Below are positions 1 to 6,161 of a stretch of 12,064 nucleotides of DNA, one piece after another. A program made the translations under genes and the position numbers. The stretch comes from Rhabdothermincola sp037478855 (GTDB lineage: Bacteria; Actinomycetota; Acidimicrobiia; Acidimicrobiales; Acidimicrobilacustridaceae). Below the pieces are notes generated by a model. That model made no database searches. It had not been told where the DNA came from and worked only from the letters and a program-made list of their open reading frames with translations. The DNA is taken from positions 1-12,064 of the forward strand of contig JBBFLY010000077.1 in NCBI GenBank assembly GCA_037478855.1, in the 5' to 3' direction. The stretch's first letter is position 1; the number at the start of each line of letters is the position of its first letter.

Positions 1-876
1 GCGGGGTGGGAGCGCTGGATACGGGAGTCCGAGGTCGTCGGCCGCTCCTGCGCCGGGGGTCTGGTCGTCGATGCCCAGCAGCGCCAGGTAGAGCGCTTCG
101 GTCTCGGCGGAGGGCGGCACCCCCAGTGATTCGGCGAGGATGCGGCGGCACCGCTCGTATGCGGTCAGGCCGGCGCCGCGGTCGGACGCGGCGAGGTGCA
201 CGCGGAGGAGGTTGCGGTGGCCGAGCTCGCGGTAGGGCTCGATGCGGGCGGCCTCCTCGGCTGAGGCCAGCGCAGGGGCCAGCTCGCCACGAGCGAGCCG
301 GGCTTCGGTGAGCAGGTCGAGCGCTCTCAGCCGCCACCGGTGCAACGTCGCCCGCCAGCCACCAACCCAGTCGTTCTCCTCGCCGGGCAGGAACGGTCGG
401 GCACAGATCGAGTGGACAGCAAGCGCAGCTGACTCGGCTCCGACCGGATCACCTGCGACGTGTGCCGACTCCGCCTGATCGAGGCAGCGGCGGGCTACTT
501 CCACATCGGTCAGTGCTCCGTTGGGCAGCTGGAGCCGCCAGCAGCCGCCGACGGCTTCGATGGTGCACCCGTCGCTGAACCGCTCCCGCAGGAAGGATCG
601 CAGCCGGGAGATGGTGTTGCGGAGGGACGCCTCCCAGGACCTCGGCAGATCGTCACCCCAGACCACCTCTGCGAGCTCGCTGCGGGTGATCGGGGTGGCC
701 GTCAGCGCGAGCGCTGCGAGCACCAGCCGGACGTTGCCCTCGGGCAGCTCGTGCTCGTCGCCGTCGGAGGTCCTGACCGCCACCTGTCCGGTCAGGGTCA
801 GGTGGCTGCCGGGCGGTCCGAACGGCCCGTCCACTCGCTCGCGCGACGCAGCGCCGTCTTCGGGATCCTTCTTCAC
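1..876 (-). CDS. SARP/BTAD-family transcriptional regulator (3' end beyond window)
   Basis: Reading the reverse strand from GTG at 876 gives an open frame of 292 residues that runs off the left edge. Residues about 27-115 form an OmpR-like winged helix (LVLAALALTATPITRSELAE, then VWGDDLP and SLRNTISRLRSFL). Residues about 122-268 are a bacterial transcriptional activator domain of TPR-like helices (ARRCLDQAE, EPYRELGHRNLLRVHLA, AYERCRRILAESLGVPPS). This domain pair defines the SARP family, which activates target promoters by binding direct repeats that overlap the -35 region. The BTAD domain is complete. The last visible residues are a proline-rich linker, so a further C-terminal domain may lie outside the window. 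The GTG start has only a weak AGGG upstream. The gene is divergent from the RCC1-repeat gene, and SARP-like direct repeats lie between them. Family assignment is firm; the target is inferred. Confidence 0.9.
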   Translation of the reverse strand, partial: MKKDPEDGAASRERVDGPFGPPGSHLTLTGQVAVRTSDGDEHELPEGNVRLVLAALALTATPITRSELAEVVWGDDLPRSWEASLRNTISRLRSFLRERFSDGCTIEAVGGCWRLQLPNGALTDVEVARRCLDQAESAHVAGDPVGAESAALAVHSICARPFLPGEENDWVGGWRATLHRWRLRALDLLTEARLARGELAPALASAEEAARIEPYRELGHRNLLRVHLAASDRGAGLTAYERCRRILAESLGVPPSAETEALYLALLGIDDQTPGAGAADDLGLPYPALPPR

Positions 877-1005
877 TCGTCGTCGCCCTGGTGAGGCACC
901 GATGCTACCCGTGGGCTGGGTTGGGGACCGGTGCGTCGGGTGCCAGCCTGTGGTCGGATGCGCGGCACACCTCGAGGTGGCGGGCGGGCCCGCCGGTGCC
1001 GGTCG

Positions 1006-1035
1006 TGTTGCGCCGCTGTTGCGCTGCTGTTGCGC
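1006..1035 (+). promoter_or_regulatory. Candidate SARP operator: three direct repeats with 11-bp period
   Basis: The octamer TGTTGCGC occurs perfectly three times, starting at 1006, 1017 and 1028, so the period is exactly 11 bp. The last copy ends at 1035, 8 bp before a TAGCGT box at 1044-1049. SARP regulators are known to bind short direct repeats spaced one helical turn (11 bp) apart, with the last repeat about 8 bp before the -10 box. The array sits between a SARP gene and its divergent neighbour. Binding is inferred. Confidence 0.65.
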
Positions 1036-1043
1036 CCGATCCG

Positions 1044-1049
1044 TAGCGT
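1044..1049 (+). promoter_or_regulatory. Candidate -10 box of the RCC1-repeat gene
   Basis: TAGCGT fits the actinobacterial TANNNT -10 pattern. Transcription would begin about 7 nt downstream, at or next to the ATG at 1057, which would make the mRNA leaderless. No -35 hexamer is evident. The direct repeats occupy that position, as expected for an activator-dependent promoter. Confidence 0.45.
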
Positions 1050-1056
1050 CGAGTCC

Positions 1057-3060
1057 ATGTGTGGCCGTACGGAGCATCGTGGACGTCGCGGGATCGAGGG
1101 GATCCAGGCACCAGGAGGGTCGCGGGCTGCGGAGTTGAGCCGACGCAGCAGGGTGTCCGGGGCGTTCGTCGCGGTGCTCGTCGTGCTCGCAGCGGTGGCG
1201 GGGGTTGCCCCCACAACGGTGGCCGCGAGCGGGTCGGCGACGGTGTCGATGGGCTCGCTGCGGGTGCTGGCTCCGACCGCGGCGGTGAAGGTGCCGATCA
1301 CGCTGTCGCAGCCCCAGGCGAGCGACGTGTTGGTCACCTGGGCGGTGACGAGCGGTGTGCTCGGCACTGACTACCTCGCTCCGAGGGGCCCGAAGACCGT
1401 CAGGATCCCGGCGGGGCGGACCCGGGCGTTCGCCTCCGTCAAGCTCGTCCGGTACGGGGACACCGCTCCGCTGACGATCAGCATCCAGAGCGTCACCGGC
1501 GCGCCCGTCGGGGTGGGTGTCGGCTCGGGCGTGATCGACGTGGTGGCGTGGACGGACGCCGCGGACTCGTTCTGGACCTCCTACGGTGCAACGCACGGCG
1601 CGTTCGTGCTCGGCGGCTCGGTGCACGTGGTCGAAGGCGACGGCACCAGGCCGCAGACGGTGACCGTGCCGGTCGCCCTCGGAGACCCCAACTGGATCTA
1701 CACGGGCGGCGCCGACGTGGATGTCACCTGGCAGCTCACCCCGGTGACCGCCACTCCCGGGGCCGACTACAAGGCGCTCACGGCACCGCGGACGACCCGG
1801 ATCCGATACGCCGCGGGGCGCGCGTTCCTCAACGTTCCGATCTTCGGTGACACCGAAGACGAGCTCGACGAGAGCTTCGAGGTGACGATCCTGTCGGCAT
1901 CGGTGGTGCTGCCGGCGCCGCCACCGCCTTGGACCTGCCACGTCTGCCTCGAGGACGTCGCCGTCCTCGGCTCCGGCACGGTGACGATCGTCGATGACGA
2001 CGAGGGAGCCGGCAACCTGGCGGCGTGGGGCTGGACCGGCGCCGACGGGATCGACGGCAACTCTGACGAGCACACGCCGACCGCGGTCGGGACCAACCCG
2101 GACTGGCAGGATCTGGCAGCCGGGGGTGGCTCGGTGCTGGCCATCGACGGCGACGGCTCGCTGTGGGCGTGGGGCGAGAACTGGTGGGGCCAGCTCGGCC
2201 TCGGCGACACCGATGGCCGCGCGACACCGACGCAGGTAGGAACCGACACCGACTGGGCGGCGGTAGACGTGAGCGCGATGCACGCGCTCGCGCTGAAGAC
2301 CGACGGCACGCTGTGGGCGTGGGGTGCCAACGGCGTCGGTCAGCTGGGTACCGGTGACACCACCGACCAGCTCACCCCGGTGCAGATCGGCTCGGACACC
2401 GACTGGATCGCGGTGAGCGCAGGCGGCGGCTTCTCGCTCGCGCTGAAGAGCGATGGCACGCTGTGGAGCTGGGGTACCAACAACTTCGGTGAGCTTGGCC
2501 AGGGCGACACGCTGGCACGCTGGTCACCCGACCAGGTGGGTACGGAGAACGACTGGGTGGCCATCTCTGCTGCGCCGAACAGCGGGCACGGGTTCGCCCT
2601 GAAGGTGGGCGGCACGCTGTGGGCGTGGGGCTACAACGAGGACGGCCAGCTCGGTCTCGGCGACCTCCTCTCACCGAGGCTCGCGCCGACCCAGGTCGGC
2701 ACCGACACCGACTGGCTTGGGGTCGTCGTCGCGAGCAACGGGGGCGGGTTTGCCCTCAAGTCCAACGGCACGCTGTGGGCGTGGGGTGCGAACGGAGCTG
2801 GCCAGCTCGGCCTCGGTGACACGCTGAGCCGGCTCACGCCGACGCAGGTCGGCTCGGCCACCTGGATCGCGGTTGCCCCGGGCGGGAGCCACACCCTCGG
2901 GTTGCAGGCCGACGGCACGCTGTGGGCGTGGGGTAACAACTTCTACGGTCAGCTGGGCCTTGGTGACACGCTGAGCCGACTCACGCCGACGCAGGTCGGC
3001 TCGGCCACCTGGAGCGCGGTGGCTGCGGGCGACGGCTTCTCCTTGGCGCTCCGGAGCTGA
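1057..3060 (+). CDS. Secreted protein with Calx-beta-like domains and seven RCC1-type repeats
   Basis: The protein has 667 residues from ATG 1057. A hydrophobic segment at about 35-52, preceded by SRRSR and followed by TTVAAS, looks like an export signal. The twin arginine lacks the rest of a canonical Tat motif. Residues about 59-162 and 187-316 resemble Calx-beta folds (GTDYLAP, GADYKALT, DTEDELDESFEV), the second ending in an acidic DDDE. A CHVC pair lies at 294-297. Residues about 320-667 hold seven RCC1-like repeats of about 50 residues (LWAWG..., GQLGLGDT, TPTQVG, DW.AV). Seven is the number needed for a closed beta-propeller. Such proteins act outside the cell as binding or adhesion modules; the ligand is unknown. 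The ATG has no Shine-Dalgarno but fits a leaderless start. A TTG at 1135, 15 nt after an AGGAGGG, and a GTG at 1153 are alternatives. The frame is open back to 931, but that part looks non-coding. Confidence 0.85.
   Translation: MCGRTEHRGRRGIEGIQAPGGSRAAELSRRSRVSGAFVAVLVVLAAVAGVAPTTVAASGSATVSMGSLRVLAPTAAVKVPITLSQPQASDVLVTWAVTSGVLGTDYLAPRGPKTVRIPAGRTRAFASVKLVRYGDTAPLTISIQSVTGAPVGVGVGSGVIDVVAWTDAADSFWTSYGATHGAFVLGGSVHVVEGDGTRPQTVTVPVALGDPNWIYTGGADVDVTWQLTPVTATPGADYKALTAPRTTRIRYAAGRAFLNVPIFGDTEDELDESFEVTILSASVVLPAPPPPWTCHVCLEDVAVLGSGTVTIVDDDEGAGNLAAWGWTGADGIDGNSDEHTPTAVGTNPDWQDLAAGGGSVLAIDGDGSLWAWGENWWGQLGLGDTDGRATPTQVGTDTDWAAVDVSAMHALALKTDGTLWAWGANGVGQLGTGDTTDQLTPVQIGSDTDWIAVSAGGGFSLALKSDGTLWSWGTNNFGELGQGDTLARWSPDQVGTENDWVAISAAPNSGHGFALKVGGTLWAWGYNEDGQLGLGDLLSPRLAPTQVGTDTDWLGVVVASNGGGFALKSNGTLWAWGANGAGQLGLGDTLSRLTPTQVGSATWIAVAPGGSHTLGLQADGTLWAWGNNFYGQLGLGDTLSRLTPTQVGSATWSAVAAGDGFSLALRS
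2014..3057 (+). repeat. Tandem RCC1-repeat coding array (seven units, about 150 bp each)
   Basis: The motif GGCACGCTGTGGGCGTGGGG recurs near the start of several units, with small variants in others. The last two units are the most alike. Positions 2803-2866 and 2950-3013 match at 61 of 64 bases with a 147-bp offset, and both encode the same residues (QLGLGDTLSRLTPTQVGSAT). This indicates recent duplication or gene conversion within the propeller. Confidence 0.85.
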
Positions 3061-3134
3061 GCCGCCCCGCCCGCACGTGCGAGGCGTGGAGGTCTCGACC
3101 GACACCGTGAGCGCTGAGGAGGCCCCGAGCCGGG

Positions 3135-3332
3135 TCAGGCTGACGGCCGGCAGGCGGCGGCCATCGCCTGTAGCCCACTGCTGTCGAGCACGTCGAGGCC
3201 GGTGGCGCGCATCGGTGTCGCGGCGGTGGCCGAGCGGTTCCCGGAGCGGCAGTAGACGACGCCGCCCACGTCGGGGTCGAGGGACGCCACCCGCTCAGCG
3301 AAGTCAGGGTCTTGCAGGTTCAGGTCGACCGC
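3135..3332 (-). pseudogene. Truncated rhodanese (sulfurtransferase) fragment
   Basis: On the reverse strand, 65 sense codons run from an in-frame TGA at 3333-3335 to a TGA at 3135-3137. The translation reads AVDLNLQDPDFAERV, then VVYCRSGNRSATAA, then GLDVLDSSGLQAM. This is the second half of a single-domain rhodanese, including the active-site loop CRSGNRS that carries the sulfur-accepting cysteine. The first half of the domain (the Asp-Val-Arg strand and the region leading to HIPGA) is absent, and the vapC gene occupies its place. The closing segment has SSG where a GG is usual, and a tryptophan after the glycine is missing, which suggests decay. No convincing start codon or ribosome site exists, apart from an internal GTG. 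It is most likely a remnant. It lies only 13-16 bp beyond vapC. Confidence 0.7.
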
Positions 3333-3348
3333 TCACGCCCGCCGGGTG

Positions 3349-3765
3349 TCAGTCGGACCAGTCGGCGAAGCCCTGAGCGGCGAAGTCGTCGTCGAACGCG
3401 AACGCGGTGTCGATGCCCCGTTCGCGCATCACCTCGAACGAGGTCCAGTCGACGAGGCTCACGTCGCGCCGGTCGGCGGCGAGCAGGGCGGCGACGGACC
3501 GTCGGTGCAGCTGCGGCTCGACCCAGACCACGTCGAGCACGGGGAGGAGGAGATCGTGCAGGGCGCGGACCGCAGGCATCCCGAGCCGCCGCTGGGCCAG
3601 TGCCGTCGTCTCGACGAGGATCGAGCTGTGCGTCCAACCTTCGACGGTGCCGTCTTCGACGCCATCGAGCAGGCGACTCCACCCGCGAGCGGCGAGCGGA
3701 TGGTGGCGGTCGTCGCGATCGAGAACCGCGTAGAGCGCGGAGGTGTCGACGAAGACAGCCCTCAC
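3349..3765 (-). CDS. vapC: VapC-like PIN-domain ribonuclease toxin
   Basis: This 138-residue protein has the length and layout of a VapC toxin. PIN-domain acidic residues are visible: D7 in VFVDTSALYAV, E52 in SSILVET, D106 in VSLVDWTSFEVM and D125 in AFAFDDDF. These coordinate Mg2+ or Mn2+ for RNA cleavage in the family, commonly of tRNA or rRNA; the actual target cannot be read from sequence. The gene starts with GTG at 3765 and overlaps the vapB stop codon in a GTGA arrangement, so translation is coupled and both proteins come from one transcript. The antitoxin would bind the PIN active site and silence it. All expected catalytic residues are present, so the toxin looks functional. Confidence 0.88.
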   Translation of the reverse strand: MRAVFVDTSALYAVLDRDDRHHPLAARGWSRLLDGVEDGTVEGWTHSSILVETTALAQRRLGMPAVRALHDLLLPVLDVVWVEPQLHRRSVAALLAADRRDVSLVDWTSFEVMRERGIDTAFAFDDDFAAQGFADWSD

Positions 3766-4001
3766 GACGAGAAGGCCCGGTCGAGCACCTCGTCGTGGTG
3801 CTCGCTCGTGGCGCGCTGACCAGAGGCGAACGCCCCGACCGGCCGGCGCGCTCGCGCCACGCGTGTTGTCCGCTCATCGGCGTCGAGGAGTGAGTCGAGC
3901 GCGTCACGCAACAGCGCCGCCTGGGACCGGCGTCGGGCGGCAGCGAGTCGGCGGAGCGCCTCGGCCTGGGCCGGGGTCATCGAGATCTGCGTCCGGATCA
4001 C
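3762..4001 (-). CDS. vapB: VapB-like ribbon-helix-helix antitoxin
   Basis: This short basic protein of about 79 residues begins VIRTQISMTPAQAEALRRLA, a classic ribbon-helix-helix N-terminus whose beta strand contacts DNA. Helices with an RRSQAALLRDALDSLLD pattern follow. The C-terminal part (RPVGAFASGQRATSEHHDEV) resembles the toxin-wrapping tail of VapB antitoxins. I chose GTG 4001 because the family usually starts M-I-R-T-Q, and because a TATCAT -10-like box at 4008-4013 would place the transcript start near 4001, giving a leaderless mRNA. GTG 4007, in the same frame, would add only two residues. It overlaps vapC by four bases. VapB presumably represses its own promoter through the palindrome just upstream. 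Confidence 0.85.
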   Translation of the reverse strand: MIRTQISMTPAQAEALRRLAAARRRSQAALLRDALDSLLDADERTTRVARARRPVGAFASGQRATSEHHDEVLDRAFSS

Positions 4002-4007
4002 GCACAC

Positions 4008-4013
4008 ATGATA
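4008..4013 (-). promoter_or_regulatory. Candidate -10 box of vapBC
   Basis: On the reverse strand this reads TATCAT, close to the TANNNT consensus, inside an AT-richer patch that is rare in this window. Transcription would start near 4001, at the vapB GTG. No good -35 hexamer is seen at 17 bp. Confidence 0.45.
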
Positions 4014-4022
4014 ACAATGAGC

Positions 4023-4039
4023 GATGTCATGATGGCATC
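4023..4039. promoter_or_regulatory. Palindromic candidate operator for vapBC
   Basis: GATGTCATGATGGCATC is an imperfect palindrome centred at 4031: 7 of 8 mirrored positions... pair except at the T/G pair five bases in from each end. It lies just upstream of the vapB -10 box and overlaps the stop codon of the MerE-like gene. Position and symmetry fit autoregulation by a VapB-VapC complex. Confidence 0.5.
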
Positions 4040-4403
4040 ATCTCGTGCCACGACGCGCGTCTGACCGCCGGGAGGCGGGGAGGGCGCAGATGCCGTTTGC
4101 TCGCTCGGCGCGACGGATGAGGCGCAAGCCGTACCCGGTGCCGAGCAGCCAGACGACGGTGACCATGACACCCGCCACCCAGGCGTGCTCCCGCAGCACC
4201 ACGCCGAGCGAGGTGCCGGCCAGCACGGTGGTGAGCACCCCCAGGGTCAGGGGTAGGTGGCAGGGGCAGAGCAAGAACGACCAGAGCAGCCACGCTCGGC
4301 CGCGCCGCTCCAGGGCGCGGCCGTCGAGGGTGAGGGGTGTGGGTGCGGTCTCGACGTCGGTGGTGGGTGGGCTGTTGGGGGCGATGGTGGTGTCGGCGGT
4401 CAT
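4038..4403 (-). CDS. MerE-like small membrane protein
   Basis: The product has 121 residues. After a polar N-terminus of about 35 residues, the segment LLCPCHLPLTLGVLTTVLAG followed by LGVVLREHAW closely follows MerE, a small mercury-uptake membrane protein. MerE has the same CPCHLP pair of cysteines inside its first transmembrane helix and an LAGTxxGxxLxEHW stretch. Two transmembrane helices are predicted at about 38-67 and 74-94, and the cysteines are C46 and C48. The N-terminal extension and the basic C-terminal tail (CALPASRRSDARRGTR) make it longer than typical MerE. No merR, merA or merT lies nearby, so the natural substrate may not be mercury. Its ATG overlaps the stop codon of the DUF302 gene by one base, so the two are one operon. 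Confidence 0.7.
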   Translation of the reverse strand: MTADTTIAPNSPPTTDVETAPTPLTLDGRALERRGRAWLLWSFLLCPCHLPLTLGVLTTVLAGTSLGVVLREHAWVAGVMVTVVWLLGTGYGLRLIRRAERANGICALPASRRSDARRGTR

Positions 4404-4801
4404 CAGGCCCCCGTGTTGGTCGAGGACGTGAGTTGGTGGAGTGCGGCGGTGAGCTTGGCGGTGGCGGTCTCAGCGAGCTCGGCCATGGCAGGGTCCGGCA
4501 TCAGCGCGCGTGGGTCGGCGATGCTGACGCGGGTGCCGCCGGCGGGGTCGGGTTCGAGCACGACGTTGCAGGGCAGCACCAGCGCGGCGGACGGGTTGAT
4601 CTCGAGCGCCCGGTGAGCGAGAGAGGGGTTGCAGGCCCCCAGGATCTTCAGTGGGGGTCGATCGATGCCGAGCTTCTCGTTGAGGGTGGAGGCGACGTCG
4701 ATCTCGGTGAGCACCCCGAAGCCGTGGTCGGCGAGCGCGGTGCGCACCGCGGTCTCGGCTTGGTCCAGCGGGAGGGGGACGGATGCGGTGAGGGACTGCA
4801 T
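4403..4801 (-). CDS. DUF302 domain protein
   Basis: This 132-residue protein is essentially one DUF302 domain: paired helix-strand elements (AETAVRTALADHGFGVLTEID, TLNEKLGI), then LKILGACNPSLAHRAL and a second strand pair with SAALVLPCNVV. The two cysteines C57 (GACNP) and C78 (LPCNV) are the conserved family cysteines. The biochemical role of DUF302 is not established. The family often sits with CsoR/CstR-type regulators, rhodaneses and metal transporters. ATG 4801 is preferred because AGAGGT lies a few bases upstream. The longer frame to 4861 would run into the promoter region. It is the first gene of a two-gene unit with the MerE-like protein, and a CsoR-like palindrome lies 61 bp upstream. 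Confidence 0.85.
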   Translation of the reverse strand: MQSLTASVPLPLDQAETAVRTALADHGFGVLTEIDVASTLNEKLGIDRPPLKILGACNPSLAHRALEINPSAALVLPCNVVLEPDPAGGTRVSIADPRALMPDPAMAELAETATAKLTAALHQLTSSTNTGA

Positions 4802-4861
4802 GACGTACCTCTGTGGTGATGGGCCGAAGCGGACGACCCGACGGGGGTGCCCGCAGCTCAC

Positions 4862-4877
4862 ATACCCTAGAGGGTAT
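4862..4877. promoter_or_regulatory. CsoR-family-like operator upstream of the DUF302 gene
   Basis: ATACCCTAGAGGGTAT has perfect 7-bp arms (ATACCCT / AGGGTAT) around a 2-bp centre. AT-flanked C-run/G-run inverted repeats of this type are recognised by CsoR/RcnR/CstR-family repressors, which sense copper, nickel or persulfides. On the minus strand the right arm also forms a TAGGGT box that could be the -10, so a bound repressor would block the promoter. No such regulator gene is in the window. Confidence 0.6.
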
Positions 4878-4984
4878 CACGGTGGAGTGGGTTGCGGGTC
4901 GTCGGAGGTGGTTCGCCGAGCCGCCGCAGTCAGTGCATCGGGTCGGCACGCTGCCTGAATCCGAACACCTCGAGCGCGGCTCGG

Positions 4985-5162
4985 TGGAGCCTCGCGCGGG
5001 CGCACGCCCGTTCAGGCGACCGGGTCGCGATCGCCGCCTATCTGGGTGAAGACGACACCTTCGAGCGGGCGATCGCCGTCGTCGCCCCCATCTACGCCGA
5101 CACGGACCAGAGCGACCATAAGCGTCTGCTCGAGACGATCGCCGCTGGCACGATCCAGGCGA
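4985..5162 (+). pseudogene. DUF2252-like C-terminal gene remnant
   Basis: In one plus-strand frame the translation reads WSLARAHARSGDRVAIAAYL, then GEDDTFERAIAVVAPIYADT, then DQSDHKRLLETIAAGTIQA. This matches my recollection of the C-terminal end of DUF2252 proteins, where an LARAHARSGD motif is followed by a helical AIxxYLGxxDxFDxAxxxFAxxYADQxxxDH stretch. Only about 60 of the usual 400-plus residues are present, with no recognisable upstream part. The frame runs on to 5356, antisense to the thioesterase gene, so the natural stop also seems lost. I read it as a relic of a deleted gene. It and the flanking 4878-4984 and 5163-5211 hold nothing else that I recognise. Confidence 0.55.
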
Positions 5163-5211
5163 GCACGGGCGGCTTTGGGGATCCGCGAGACCCGCAGGGA
5201 TGCGGCGCAGG

Positions 5212-6102
5212 TCAGCGATCGTTCGGATCGGAGCGATCCGAGAGCGGTCGCCTCGCCAGCTCGGACGGGTCGAACACCACCATCGACGCCGTCTGGCTGG
5301 CGGTGGCGAGCAGCTCGCCGTCGGGGCTCCACACGTGGGCGATGCCGTGCCCGTAGCCACCGACCGCAAGGTGGGGGCGAACGTCGAGCAGCACCCACTC
5401 GGTCGGCGCCGAAGGTCCGAAGCGGATGGTGTTGTCCAGGCTCGTGCCGCCCGCGACCACTCCCAGGCCGCGGGCGACCCCGAGCGGGATCACGTCGGCC
5501 AGATACGCGATGGTCGCCGCGGTGAGCGGCTCCCGGTCGCGCCGCCGGACCCACAGGCAGAAGCGTCCAGGGCCAGGCTCGGGATGCTCGAGCACCTCCG
5601 GTTCGGCGATCTCGAGCACACCGGCGAAGCCCCGCGTGAACCCTTCGATGGCCGAGTGGTCCAGGTCGATCGAGGGCAGCAGGCCGCTCAATGGGCTCGC
5701 CCAGCGGGTCGAGACCTCCGGAGGGCTCACCGACGGCGACTGTTCGAAGGTGCCGGTCAGGCTGTGAGCTCGGCGCCCACCGGTGGCACCGACGGAGGCG
5801 AACACGACCGTCCCGTCCGCCGCGGTGCCGGTGACGCGGACCTGACTGGTGCGTCGCCCACCGGCGAGCAGCTCCGTGTGCACCTCGAGACGGGCACCCT
5901 GCTCAACGGTGGAGACGAACTGGGTCGTCATCCACACGGCTGGATCGCCGGTGAGCGCTTCGGCGGTCGCCACGGAGATGGCGATGGCCGCACCGCCGTA
6001 GAGCCGACCATCCAGCCGGACCAGCCGCTCCTCGACGGTGAAGGTCCACAACCCGGGGAGGTTGGTGCCAAGCAGCCCGAGGAACTCGAGGTCGGATCGC
6101 AC
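5212..6102 (-). CDS. Acyl-CoA thioesterase, double-hotdog (TesB-like)
   Basis: The product has 296 residues, the usual length for a two-hotdog thioesterase of the TesB/4HBT_3 type, which hydrolyses acyl-CoA to free acid and CoA in the cytoplasm. The first hotdog (about 18-110) contains YGGAAIAISVATAEAL and a VRVTGTAADGTVVFASVGAT strand pair. The second (about 150-275) contains TSLDNTIRFG, TEWVLLDVRP and GHGIAHVWSPDGELLATASQ. D223 and Q270 correspond to the aspartate and glutamine of the TesB catalytic site. The third position (Thr/Ser in TesB) is not clearly conserved here. Start is GTG 6102. It follows the flavin-reductase-like gene on the same strand after 59 bp and may be co-transcribed. 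The substrate chain cannot be deduced. Confidence 0.8.
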   Translation of the reverse strand: MRSDLEFLGLLGTNLPGLWTFTVEERLVRLDGRLYGGAAIAISVATAEALTGDPAVWMTTQFVSTVEQGARLEVHTELLAGGRRTSQVRVTGTAADGTVVFASVGATGGRRAHSLTGTFEQSPSVSPPEVSTRWASPLSGLLPSIDLDHSAIEGFTRGFAGVLEIAEPEVLEHPEPGPGRFCLWVRRRDREPLTAATIAYLADVIPLGVARGLGVVAGGTSLDNTIRFGPSAPTEWVLLDVRPHLAVGGYGHGIAHVWSPDGELLATASQTASMVVFDPSELARRPLSDRSDPNDR

Positions 6103-6161
6103 CCGGGCAACCTACCGGTTCGGTGCCGCCTCGTCGTTCCCGCCGCGCCTCGCCTCGGCGG

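Noticed and set aside
931..1056. Upstream extension of the RCC1 gene to ATG 931
   Set aside because: The extra residues are Arg/Cys-rich and run through the direct-repeat operator and -10 box, so this part is regulatory DNA.
242..1138. Plus-strand open frames at 242-478, 460-894 and 521-1138
   Set aside because: They are antisense to the SARP gene, whose translation gives clear winged-helix and BTAD motifs; their own products are low-complexity and match nothing known to me.
3072..3081. Palindrome CGCACGTGCG downstream of the RCC1 gene as a terminator
   Set aside because: It has no loop and no U-run, and 10-bp GC palindromes are expected by chance in such DNA.
5223..5241. Perfect hairpin TCGGATCG-GAG-CGATCCGA as a terminator of the thioesterase gene
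   Set aside because: It lies inside the last codons before the stop and has no U-run, so it may be coincidental GATC-rich coding sequence.
4470..5369. Minus-strand 299-residue open frame across the DUF302 promoter
   Set aside because: It crosses the CsoR-like palindrome, overlaps DUF302 out of frame, and has Arg/Pro/Ser-rich composition typical of a shadow frame.
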